Source: Burkholderiales bacterium
GTDB taxonomy: Bacteria > Pseudomonadota > Gammaproteobacteria > Burkholderiales > Burkholderiaceae_C
Assembly: GCA_016213265.1 (NCBI GenBank)
Contig: JACRBA010000202.1
Coordinates: 1 to 36,015 of the forward strand
Direction of reading: 5' to 3'
Length of the DNA stretch: 36,015 nucleotides
Part shown: in pieces, positions 25,949-33,144 of the stretch
Position numbering within the stretch: position 1 is the stretch's first letter
Layout of the letters: every line of letters begins with the position of its first letter
Notes under the pieces: generated by a model
Told to the model about the DNA's origin: nothing
The model's input: the letters and a program-made list of their open reading frames with translations, nothing else
Database searches by the model: none
Translations under genes and position numbers: made by a program

Positions 25949-27486
25949 CAGTACAGCGTGAGCCCCCGCCCGAGCCGGAACTCAGGTTGCAGAGTGTCGT
26001 CGTCGATCAGTTCGAGCGGCCGCGACGAACGTGCGGCGACCTCTGCCAGCGTTTCGAACGATTGTGCCAGCAGCCGCTGGGCCGCCGCGGCCCGCTGTTC
26101 ATCCCGCGATGCCGGCGTCAGTCGGCCCTCCAGCGCCGCCAGCCGTTCGACCGCGCCGGGACGGCCCAGAGAGGCTCGGAAGTCATGGTCTGAGGCGTAC
26201 ACGAAGTTGTGCCAACGGTAGGCGTGCGGGAACACGTGGGCCGCCGTGTGCAGCGCGTCGGGCAGACCCGTGCTGTTGAACGCGATGACCGCCCCGTCCG
26301 CCATGCGCGATCGGACCAGGCCAAGGAACTGGTGCGACAACAGGCTGGTGGACTGGGCCCTCCAGTAGAACGTGGTGTTCATGACCACCAGATCGAAGCG
26401 CGGCTGCGCGTGCCGCTTGAGCCACCGCCGCCCATCGTCGATGTGGATCGTCACGCGTGGATCTCTCATGCCCTCCCGCAGGTGGGGGTAGCCGTCGACG
26501 AGACGCAGGTAGCCAGGGTTGATTTCCACCACGTCGATCTGCTCCACGCCGTCCATGGCCGTGAGCACACGCAGCCAGGCGCCGGTGCTCATGCCGATGA
26601 CGAGCACGCGCCTCGGGCGGTCATGAACCAGCGACAGCAGGTAGCAGCGATCGATGCGGTTGCTGTTGACGACCAAGGAGGTGTTGGTCCGGCCGTCATA
26701 GACGTTGCCGCCGTAGACGATGTCGCCCGCTGGTCCTCCGGCCACGGTGTGCAGCACCCCATGGCGGTTGGCGATCAGATGGTTCACCGGGGCCGGCGCG
26801 GGGCCGTCCGGACGCGCGGCGTGGGCCAAGAGCATGCGCTCGGGTGCGGGAGCCGCCACCTCCGTGGCCAGGCCCAGCGCCGCTGCCGTGCCGACGCACC
26901 ATGCCACGACGCGGCGCGGCCGGGCAGCCATGGCCAGGCTCCAGGCGGCCAGCAACGCGCTGCCGCAGCCGATGGCACGGAAACCGGCGTCCAGGCTCAG
27001 CCACTCCAGCAGCACGAACCCCGTGAGCAGCGGCCCCAGCGTCGAGCCGAGAATGTTCATCAGATAGACGCGCGACAGAGAGCGTCCGACGCGGTCCGAA
27101 TCCAGCCGGGTGCCCAGGTGGTGTGCCACGGGAAAGAGCGCCGCCTTCAGCGCCGCGGACGCCGTCAGCACCAGGGCCGACACGCCCAGCGCCGCGGCAG
27201 GAGGGTGGTTGTCCACGTGCACCATGACCGTTGGCACCAGCCAGTCGACTGCAGCCGCCGCCAACAGGACCGCCGCTGCGCGCTCGAGCGACACATGCGC
27301 ACCCTGGCACAGGCGCCGCCCGGCCGATGCGCCCAGTGCAATACCCAGCAGGTACAGGCACAACACGGCGGAGAAGGCGTGCGGCACCCCATGCTGGAGA
27401 AAGCCGATCCAGCGAATCCACAGAATCTCCTCGCTCAGGCTGAGAAAGCCCATGCCGAACGAGAGGCCCCAGGCGAACGTGCGCAT
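25948..27486 (-). CDS. Half-MFS membrane domain fused to a spermidine-synthase-like SAM domain
   Basis: This 512-residue protein has about six membrane helices in residues 1-210 (MRTFAWGLSFGMGFLSLSEE starts the first). A cytoplasmic Rossmann domain of spermidine-synthase type follows. The SAM loop is VLVIGMSTGAWLRVL (294-308), the acidic residue ending strand 2 is Glu321 (VVEINPGYLRLV), and IDDGRRWL covers 349-356. Where polyamine synthases have a catalytic Asp after strand 4 (YDvIi-D-s-D), this protein reads FDLVVMNTTFYWRAQSTSLL (364-383). Aminopropyl transfer is therefore doubtful; it may be another SAM-dependent transferase. The start ATG overlaps the upstream stop (TGATG). The upstream gene supplies the other half of the membrane unit. 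The product is unknown. Confidence 0.8.
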   Translation of the reverse strand: MRTFAWGLSFGMGFLSLSEEILWIRWIGFLQHGVPHAFSAVLCLYLLGIALGASAGRRLCQGAHVSLERAAAVLLAAAAVDWLVPTVMVHVDNHPPAAALGVSALVLTASAALKAALFPVAHHLGTRLDSDRVGRSLSRVYLMNILGSTLGPLLTGFVLLEWLSLDAGFRAIGCGSALLAAWSLAMAARPRRVVAWCVGTAAALGLATEVAAPAPERMLLAHAARPDGPAPAPVNHLIANRHGVLHTVAGGPAGDIVYGGNVYDGRTNTSLVVNSNRIDRCYLLSLVHDRPRRVLVIGMSTGAWLRVLTAMDGVEQIDVVEINPGYLRLVDGYPHLREGMRDPRVTIHIDDGRRWLKRHAQPRFDLVVMNTTFYWRAQSTSLLSHQFLGLVRSRMADGAVIAFNSTGLPDALHTAAHVFPHAYRWHNFVYASDHDFRASLGRPGAVERLAALEGRLTPASRDEQRAAAAQRLLAQSFETLAEVAARSSRPLELIDDDTLQPEFRLGRGLTLY

Positions 27487-28148
27487 CACTGCCCTTCCCC
27501 ATCGCGGCGAGCGGCCTGCGCGAGGGGCTCCGCGGGCACGGACCAGGCACCGAGCCAGAGGCCGGCCACGGCGGCCACCACGAGGTTCGTCGCGGCCGCC
27601 AGGCGGATGACGTCCGCCAGCCCCATGTGATGCAGGAGCCAGAAGGTGGGCAGCAGGGCGCCTGCCGCTGCGCCCACGGTGTTGACGGCGTACAGGGTGC
27701 CGGTGGCTTCGCCGACGTGGCGCCACAGCCGGGCCAGGTGGGTCACGAGAATGGGCAAGGTGGCGCCCATCAGCAGCGCGGGCGCCAGCACCAGCAGGAA
27801 GTTGACGACCGCCACGGTGAACGTGTCGGCCGTGACAAACGCATCGCCCGCGGCAGGCAGCAGCCAGTGGCTCACCAGGCCGAAGGCACCAATGGCGGCC
27901 TCACAGGCGCAGAAGAGGGCCAGGGCACGCGTGGGCCAGCGGTCGGCCGCCGCGCCACCCGCCATGGCGCCCAGGCCAAGCCCGGCCATGAATGCCGAGA
28001 CGATGATCGTCACCGACAGCAAGTCGCTGCCGAAGGCGGCAAACAACAGGCGTTGCCAGCTCACCTGGTACATCAGGCCGGCCGCGCCTGACGCGAGGAA
28101 CAAGCCGCTCAGCGCCTGGACGCGGCGGTCGACCGCAACACCCTGCAT
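27486..28148 (-). CDS. Half-MFS membrane protein, partner of the spermidine-synthase-like fusion
   Basis: This 220-residue protein has about six helices and resembles the N-terminal half of the fused MFS/spermidine-synthase family: LFLASGAAGLMYQVSWQRLL, then FMAGLGLGAMAGGAAADRWP, PALLMGATLPILVTHLARLW and GTLYAVNTVGAAAGALLP. It stops where the second half begins in the next gene, and the two genes overlap by one base. The membrane unit is therefore split over two polypeptides. The start at 28148 is supported by AGGAGG close upstream, which puts the first 40 bases inside the preceding gene. It has no SAM domain of its own. Transport activity is not assigned. Confidence 0.78.
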   Translation of the reverse strand: MQGVAVDRRVQALSGLFLASGAAGLMYQVSWQRLLFAAFGSDLLSVTIIVSAFMAGLGLGAMAGGAAADRWPTRALALFCACEAAIGAFGLVSHWLLPAAGDAFVTADTFTVAVVNFLLVLAPALLMGATLPILVTHLARLWRHVGEATGTLYAVNTVGAAAGALLPTFWLLHHMGLADVIRLAAATNLVVAAVAGLWLGAWSVPAEPLAQAARRDGEGQ

Positions 28149-29902
28149 ACCCCCTCCTTGGTCGACAGATCGAAGTCCAGCCCGTTCTGCACCCATCGTG
28201 TGCCAGGCGGCATCGCATGGTGCAGCAGCTCACCCGGCGCGTGCGCGCCCCGCGCGTCGGGCCGGCCCACCGTCAGGCCGGCGAGATGCAACACCGTCGG
28301 AAACACCTGCGAGGTCGACAGCGGGGCATCCACCTGGCGCCGCGCCGCCTCGGCTGCCGCCGGCTCCTGCGCCCGGTAGCTCTCGCTGAGCCAGAGCAGG
28401 CTGGCCACCCGGAAGTCGCGCTCGGTGTGGCGGCCGTGCCCGGCCATGGCGCAGCCGTCATCGAAGAGGTTCTCGCCGTGATCGGCCACGTAGAACAGGG
28501 TGGCGGCCACGCCGGAGCGCTCCAGGCGGTCAATCGCCTCGGCGAGCACGTGGTCGGTGAAGAGCACGGAGTTGTCGTAGGCGTTGCCCATCTCCAACGC
28601 CTGTGCCGGGTCGTGCAGCTGGGCATCCGTGCGGCCGCTGAGCGATGGGGTGAAGTGCTCGAACCGAGGCGGATACCGGTGGCTGTAGTTGTAGTGGCTG
28701 CCCAGGGTGTGCAGCACCACCAGCTGCTTGGGCTCGTCGCGTGCGATGACGGCCTCGAGCCACGGCAGCAGGGCGTCGTCATGGACGCCAGCGGACTTGT
28801 AGTCCGCCGCGTTCACGAAGCGGCTTTCGTGCGCCTCGCGCGCCATGAGGGCGATGGAGCTGTCATGCCCGCCCAGGGGGCTCTGGGTGGAGTACCAGTA
28901 GGTGCGATAACCGGCCTCCCGGAACGCGGAGACCAGGGATCGCTCGCCAAAGTATGGGTTGCGGTCGGAAGCGGGCTTGCGACTGAGAATCACCGGCACT
29001 GACATGCGGGTCCAGCCCCACGGCGACACCATGTTGCGGAAGCTGATGACGTCCCCCCGCGCAGCCAGCCGCGGCGTGGTGGGCCGGCCATAGCCGTTGA
29101 GCTGCCAGCGATCGGGCCGCCCGGTCTCGCCGATCACCACCACGTGCAACTGGCGCTTTTCGGTGGGGCGAGCAGTCAATGGGCGGGTATCGAAGCGGAA
29201 GGTGGACAGCCGGGCGGCGGTGTCTCGCAGTGCCGCGACGTGGTCCAGGTAGTGGGCGATGCGCAGCGGAACGCCGGAGGGGTAGCTTTGGGCCAGGTCG
29301 GCCAGCAGCGGGTCCGGCGTGCGCGCGAGCGCGAGGTCCTCCAGGGGCGCCCATGGGGTCAGGTCGGCCGCCTGACTGGCTTCGGTCCACGCGGCGAGCA
29401 GTGCGGGCACGAACGCTGCGCCAGCGCCCGCGACCAGCCACCAGCGCAGCCGCATCGGCCGCCACGCGAGCTCGCACGCCCGGGCGAGCCAGGCCGTACC
29501 GAGGCAGAGCGAGGCGCCCAGCAGCGAGAGCGCGGCCACCGAGCCGACCCATCCCGCTGCAAACGCGCTGGCCTCCGACCAATCGGTCTCGGAGAGGATG
29601 CCCAGCACATGCGCGTCACTCGATCGCCCGTACTGGAGGATGTACCAGGCCTCCCACGGGGCGAGCAAGGCCACGGGCAGCAGTGCCAGCACGCCATGCC
29701 ACGGCCTGGCGGGCAGGCACAGGGCCAGGGCCAGGCCGGCGGCACCCCACGCCAGCCCCGGGCCAAGCGGGCCTGGCGCGCGACGCCAGAGGAAGATGAA
29801 TTCCGGCGACAGGCACCACACGGCGCACAAGACGACCAGGGCCCATGCCAGGCGGTTCGTCCCCGGGCGGGCAGGGTGGCGCGGCGGCCAGGTGCGGGGC
29901 AT
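28109..29902 (-). CDS. Phosphoethanolamine transferase-like membrane sulfatase-fold protein
   Basis: This 597-residue protein (ATG at 29902; a GTG two codons earlier is possible) has about five N-terminal helices and a periplasmic alkaline-phosphatase-fold domain from about residue 245. The nucleophile Thr is in VVVIGETGRPDRWQLNGYGR and is followed by PTTPRL. HTLGSHYNYSHRYP, ADHGENLFDD and MAGHGRH supply the metal and substrate residues. This is the EptA/CptA/OpgE/PptA layout, which moves phosphoethanolamine from phosphatidylethanolamine to lipid A, glucans or proteins. Its place just after pilA and before a PglL-type gene suggests a PptA-like action on pilin or its glycan. That target is inference. 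It overlaps the next gene by 40 bases. Confidence 0.85.
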   Translation of the reverse strand: MPRTWPPRHPARPGTNRLAWALVVLCAVWCLSPEFIFLWRRAPGPLGPGLAWGAAGLALALCLPARPWHGVLALLPVALLAPWEAWYILQYGRSSDAHVLGILSETDWSEASAFAAGWVGSVAALSLLGASLCLGTAWLARACELAWRPMRLRWWLVAGAGAAFVPALLAAWTEASQAADLTPWAPLEDLALARTPDPLLADLAQSYPSGVPLRIAHYLDHVAALRDTAARLSTFRFDTRPLTARPTEKRQLHVVVIGETGRPDRWQLNGYGRPTTPRLAARGDVISFRNMVSPWGWTRMSVPVILSRKPASDRNPYFGERSLVSAFREAGYRTYWYSTQSPLGGHDSSIALMAREAHESRFVNAADYKSAGVHDDALLPWLEAVIARDEPKQLVVLHTLGSHYNYSHRYPPRFEHFTPSLSGRTDAQLHDPAQALEMGNAYDNSVLFTDHVLAEAIDRLERSGVAATLFYVADHGENLFDDGCAMAGHGRHTERDFRVASLLWLSESYRAQEPAAAEAARRQVDAPLSTSQVFPTVLHLAGLTVGRPDARGAHAPGELLHHAMPPGTRWVQNGLDFDLSTKEGVCRVLRSTAASRR

Positions 29903-29927
29903 GTGCACGTCAGGTCCGTGGGGCGGC

Positions 29928-29958
29928 GGAAAACGAGAAAGGCGCCCGAAGGCGCCTT
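29928..29958 (-). terminator. Rho-independent terminator after pilA
   Basis: On the minus strand AAGGCGCC, a TTCG tetraloop and GGCGCCTT are followed by TCTCGTTTT. It lies 33 bases after the pilA stop and 26 bases before the start of the phosphoethanolamine-transferase-like gene. The downstream cassette is therefore served by readthrough or by its own promoter. Confidence 0.85.
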
Positions 29959-29990
29959 GGCGATGGCGGCGCTGGACGCCGTCTGCGGTA

Positions 29991-30428
29991 TCAGGTACCC
30001 GAGCCAGCGGCGCGGCAGGCGACCGGCAGGTACTTGGCGTCCGCGTCCGAGCCGCAGGTCCACTTCAGATTGCCTTCGGTCGTGGCTTCCGGGGTCAGGG
30101 TGACGACCTTATTGGCGATGGCCGTGTTGGCTTCATTGCCCACCGTCGCAGTGATCACGCCGTTGTCGCCGATTTCAACGCCGGTCGTGTACTTGCCAGA
30201 GGCACCGGCAAAGCCCGCATCGGCGCTGGTGGTGGGGAAGTTGCCGGTGTTGGACCAGTAGTCGGCCACGGCGGCCTTCGCGCCATCAGCCAGGTTGATG
30301 GGCTCGGTCATCTGCGAGCGGATGGTGTAGTCCTGGTACGCCGGCAGCGCCACCGCGGCCAGGATGCCGATGATCGCCACGACGATCATCAGTTCGATGA
30401 GGGTGAAACCTTGTTGAACGCGCTTCAT
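29991..30428 (-). CDS. pilA: Type IVa major pilin (prepilin) PilA
   Basis: This 145-residue prepilin has a seven-residue leader MKRVQQG. The PilD cleavage site precedes [20 protein letters not shown], with the required Glu at mature position 5. The N-terminal helix runs to about residue 60. A globular domain has a C-terminal disulfide loop between Cys125 (KWTCGS) and Cys138 (PVACRA), and a short tail AAGSGT follows. Serine/threonine-rich loops (about 66-82) and the Ser/Thr tail could carry modifications. AAGGAG lies just upstream of the ATG. A sigma-54 promoter is visible at 30500-30516. By eye, base composition is less GC-rich than the neighbours, as is common for pilins. Confidence 0.95.
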   Translation of the reverse strand: MKRVQQGFTLIELMIVVAIIGILAAVALPAYQDYTIRSQMTEPINLADGAKAAVADYWSNTGNFPTTSADAGFAGASGKYTTGVEIGDNGVITATVGNEANTAIANKVVTLTPEATTEGNLKWTCGSDADAKYLPVACRAAGSGT

Positions 30429-30499
30429 GGAAAGCTCCTTGGGTCAGCGGTGGAGAGAAAGGGATTCGAGGGGGCGGTGTGCGCCCTTGCCCCCCTAAG

Positions 30500-30516
30500 T
30501 GCGAAACCCGTGCCAG
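30500..30516 (-). promoter_or_regulatory. Sigma-54 promoter of pilA
   Basis: On the minus strand CTGGCACGGGTTTCGCA matches the -24/-12 consensus (TGGCACG-N4-TTGCA) with one change and the exact ten-base spacing between GG and GC. Transcription would start near 30488, about 60 bases before the pilA ATG. RpoN-PilR control of pilA is established in Pseudomonas and many relatives. Confidence 0.85.
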
Positions 30517-30555
30517 CTTGAACCGGCCTGTCGCGCGTGAAATCCGTACCGGCGG

Positions 30556-30626
30556 TGACAGAAGTGGTCGGTGCGAGCTGCCCAATTCTGTCGATCGACC
30601 CCGATGGGGCTGACAAAAATTGTCAG
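30556..30626. promoter_or_regulatory. Candidate activator (PilR-like) sites upstream of pilA
   Basis: Upstream of the sigma-54 promoter lie TGACA at 30556-30560, CTGTC at 30588-30592 and a palindrome CTGACAAAAATTGTCAG at 30610-30626. All carry TGTC/GACA cores, and PilR sites in Pseudomonas also contain TGTC. The palindrome is 94-110 bases upstream of the -24 element, a normal distance for an enhancer-binding activator. It overlaps the stop codon of the upstream gene. Confidence 0.5.
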
Positions 30627-31402
30627 TCGACGAGCAGCTGATCACCTGCCTGCAGGCGGCGCCAGCGGCGCCCGGGCAGCTGGCTGGCCAGCTCGGCTTC
30701 GATGGTGGTGTGTTCGCCCGGCTTCAGGTGGGTGAGCAGCAGCTCGGCACCTGCCGGTGCCTGGGCCAGCTCGCTGGCCAGGGACGAGGGGCAATGGTGG
30801 CCGCTGCGGCTGGCGAGCAGCCGATCGCCCTCGCCGAAGGCCACCTCGATCACCAGCTGGGCCACCTCGTGGTGGGCGAGGGCCGCCCAGAGGGCCGGGT
30901 TCGGGCCGGTGTCACCGGTGTAGACCCACTGCCGCCCGCTGGCGGCCTGGACGGCGAAGCCGCAGGCCGGCACGGAATGCCGCGCCGGCAGCACGTCCAC
31001 CGCCCGGCCGGCGCGGCCCAGCACGAGACGCTCGCCCACCGCGATGGGCCGCAGGGCCAGCACGGGCTCGCTGGCCCGCGGCAGGCGGGTGAAGTCGGGC
31101 CAGAGCAGGTCGTTGAAGACGTGGTCGCGCAGCACGGCCAGCGTCTCGGGCAGCGCATGCACCTGGATGGGCCCGCGCGCGCCACGGCGCCGCATCACGC
31201 TGTCGGCCAGCAGAGGCACGCCCAGCACGTGGTCGAGGTGGGAGTGGCTGAGCAGGATGTGGTCGATGCGCGCCATCTCGTCCAGCGTGAGGTCACCCAC
31301 GCCGGTGCCGGCGTCGATCAGGAGGTCGTCGTCGACCAGGAAGCTGCTGGTGCGGCAGCCATGGGCGATGGAACCGGAACAGCCGAGAACGCGGACGTGC
31401 AT
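30623..31402 (-). CDS. Metallo-beta-lactamase-fold protein, 3',5'-cyclic-nucleotide phosphodiesterase-like
   Basis: This 259-residue metal-dependent hydrolase has the motif HSHLDH at 53-58 (ILLSHSHLDHVLGVPLLADS). YTGDTGPNPALW supplies the bridging Asp, and SGHHCPSSLASELA and LLTHLKPGEH supply further His ligands. The opening VRVLGCSGSIAHGCRTSSFL is typical of proteins annotated as class II cyclic-nucleotide phosphodiesterases in this order. The substrate could be cAMP, but RNase Z-like or other phosphodiester substrates are not excluded. The start at 31402 gives the domain at residue 1; the open frame upstream looks non-coding. It lies between the FHA gene and pilA, on the same strand. Confidence 0.8.
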   Translation of the reverse strand: MHVRVLGCSGSIAHGCRTSSFLVDDDLLIDAGTGVGDLTLDEMARIDHILLSHSHLDHVLGVPLLADSVMRRRGARGPIQVHALPETLAVLRDHVFNDLLWPDFTRLPRASEPVLALRPIAVGERLVLGRAGRAVDVLPARHSVPACGFAVQAASGRQWVYTGDTGPNPALWAALAHHEVAQLVIEVAFGEGDRLLASRSGHHCPSSLASELAQAPAGAELLLTHLKPGEHTTIEAELASQLPGRRWRRLQAGDQLLVD

Positions 31403-31573
31403 GAAGGCCCAGGCCGACCGTGTGCGGCCGGCGTGAAGACGGGGCAGAAAGGGGAAACGGACCCCCGGACGCCGAGGGGCCGCGCCGCCCCGCCCGGAGG
31501 TGGGGCGCGTGAAGGGCCGATGGTGCGGTCGCACCGGCCCGGGTGCAAGGCGCAGGCTGCGCACTTTTGGGGA

Positions 31574-31618
31574 GGGCCCGCCGGGCGGCGGGCCCGCGCG
31601 TGAACAGCGTCACGCGCG
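31574..31618. terminator. Two adjacent stem-loops downstream of the FHA gene
   Basis: GGGCCCGCC/GGCGGGCCC (31574-31582 and 31587-31595) and CGCGCGTGA/TCACGCGCG (31595-31603 and 31610-31618) form two perfect 9-bp hairpins touching each other, just after the FHA stop on the minus strand. Neither has a U-tract, so termination is a guess. The rest of the 229-base gap (31403-31631) shows no gene. Confidence 0.4.
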
Positions 31619-31631
31619 CTCGCGCAGGTGT

Positions 31632-32264
31632 TCAGCCCTGGATGAACTGCATCTGCGTGCCGGCCAGGTCGATGATGTCGCCGTTCTTCAGCGCCACCAC
31701 GCCCTCACCCACCGGCTGGCCGTTCACGCTGGGGTGCGAGACGCCCTCGACATGCGACAGCACATAGCCCGTGGGCCGCTTGGCGATGGAGGCCACCTGC
31801 ACGCCGGGCTTGCCCACGGTGGTGACGGCCTTGGTGAGCAGCACCTCGCGGCCGGCGGCGCCCCCGTTGAGCACCTTGATCGAGGCCGGGATCAGCGCAT
31901 GCGGCGGCGGCGAGATGGCGGCCTGCGTCGGCTGAGTGCCCGGCCGCAGCACCATGGTCTTCTCGTAGTCCGGCACCTCGTCGATGAGGTACTTGATGCG
32001 GTACTTGCCGATCTCGACCGTGTCGTTGTGCTGCATCAGCTGTTTCTTGACAGCCTTGCCGTTGATGTAGGTGCCGTTGGTGCTGTTGAGGTCTTCGATG
32101 AAGACGTCATTGCCCACGGCCAGCATCACCGCGTGCTCGCCGCTCACGGCGAGGTTGTCGATGACGATGTCGTTGTAGGGCCGCCGGCCGAGGGTGGTGC
32201 GATCCTTGGTGATCGGCACCTCCTTGATGACCACGTTGTCCAGTGATACGACCAGCTTGCCCAT
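31632..32264 (-). CDS. FHA domain protein with a degenerate second FHA-like domain
   Basis: This 210-residue cytoplasmic protein should bind phosphothreonine. The first FHA domain (about 20-95) has all key residues: Gly26-Arg27 (TLGRRPYNDIVIDN), Ser41 and His44 (AVSGEHAV), and Asn60/Asn63-Gly64 (EDLNSTNGTYING). A linker contains PDYEKTMVLRPG, with Thr103 in a typical kinase-target setting. The C-terminal part (about 128-208) looks like a second FHA fold ending NGQPVGEGVVALKNGDIIDL but lacks the GR and S-x-x-H residues. The start MGKLVVSLDN at 32264 is chosen over an upstream non-coding extension. It follows a PP2C phosphatase and a Ser/Thr kinase, its likely partners. Confidence 0.9.
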   Translation of the reverse strand: MGKLVVSLDNVVIKEVPITKDRTTLGRRPYNDIVIDNLAVSGEHAVMLAVGNDVFIEDLNSTNGTYINGKAVKKQLMQHNDTVEIGKYRIKYLIDEVPDYEKTMVLRPGTQPTQAAISPPPHALIPASIKVLNGGAAGREVLLTKAVTTVGKPGVQVASIAKRPTGYVLSHVEGVSHPSVNGQPVGEGVVALKNGDIIDLAGTQMQFIQG

Positions 32265-32349
32265 GCGTGTCCTCTTGTATGCCGAGCCGGGCGGGAGATG
32301 AATGTTCGGGTGCCCGACGGGCGAAACGGCTGCGGCGTGTCTTGGAATG

Positions 32350-33144
32350 TCAGGAGCGTCGGAACGGCCACCAAGCGCGCCCGCTCTGGGCGGCACCCCC
32401 CTTGGCGCGCACCAGGACGACCGAGATGTTATCCCGGCCGCCTGCGGCGTTGGCGGCATCCACCAGCGCCTGCGCCGCGGAGGGCAGACTGTCGCTTGCG
32501 CGCATCACCTGGGCAATGGTCGCATCCGGCAGCATGTCCGACAAGCCGTCCGAGCACAGCAGGATGGTGTCATCCACCCGCAGTTCGTGGTCCGCCACCT
32601 CGAGCTCGACGGTCGGCTCCACGCCGACCGCCCGGGTGACGAGGTTGCGGTTCATGGAGTAGGCGGCCTCCTCGGCGGTGAGCAGGCCGGCGTCGATCTG
32701 TTCCTGTAGCAGCGAGTGGTCGCGGCTGAGCTGCTCGAGCCGCCCGCCACGCAGGCGGTAGGCGCGTGAGTCGCCGATGTGGCCGACCCACACGCGCCCG
32801 GGCTCGAACAGCGCGGTCACCAGCGTGGTGCCCATGCCGGCGTACTCCTGGCGGCTCTGCGCAGCGTCGAAGACGGCCTGGTTGGCCTGCTGGGCGATGG
32901 CCATGAGCGCGTGGCGGATGGCCGGCTCGTCGCGCACGGCACCGGGCGTCGTGAGCCACCGGCCAATGCCGGCCAGCATGCAGTCGGCGGCCATGGCACT
33001 GGCCACTTCGCCGGCGTTGTAGCCGCCCATGCCGTCGGCCAGCACGGCCAGGGCCAGGGATTCGTCCACCCGGACGGCGTCCTCGTTGTTGCTGCGCGCA
33101 CGGCCGGTGTCCAGCGCGTGGGCGAATTCGAGTTCCATGGTCAC
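32350..33144 (-). CDS. PP2C-family serine/threonine protein phosphatase
   Basis: This 264-residue Mg/Mn-dependent phosphatase has the family motifs in order: ARSNNEDAV (motif 1), VLADGMGGYNAGEVAS with the metal Asp and Gly, GMGTTLVTALF, WVGHIGDSRAYRL, LLCSDGLSDML, and GGRDNISVVLVRA with the last metal Asp. There are no membrane segments. It starts with GTG at 33144, overlapping the kinase stop as GTGA; an ATG two codons later is an alternative. It should reverse the action of the adjacent kinase, for example on the FHA protein. Similar PP2C/kinase/FHA sets serve type VI secretion elsewhere, but no secretion genes are in this window. Confidence 0.93.
   Translation of the reverse strand: MTMELEFAHALDTGRARSNNEDAVRVDESLALAVLADGMGGYNAGEVASAMAADCMLAGIGRWLTTPGAVRDEPAIRHALMAIAQQANQAVFDAAQSRQEYAGMGTTLVTALFEPGRVWVGHIGDSRAYRLRGGRLEQLSRDHSLLQEQIDAGLLTAEEAAYSMNRNLVTRAVGVEPTVELEVADHELRVDDTILLCSDGLSDMLPDATIAQVMRASDSLPSAAQALVDAANAAGGRDNISVVLVRAKGGAAQSGRAWWPFRRS

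Noticed and set aside
27360..27500. Frameshift joining the half-MFS gene and the fusion gene
   Set aside because: Each gene has its own start and stop, the overlap is the TGATG coupling seen elsewhere in this cassette, and the join is at a domain boundary. Resequencing would settle it.
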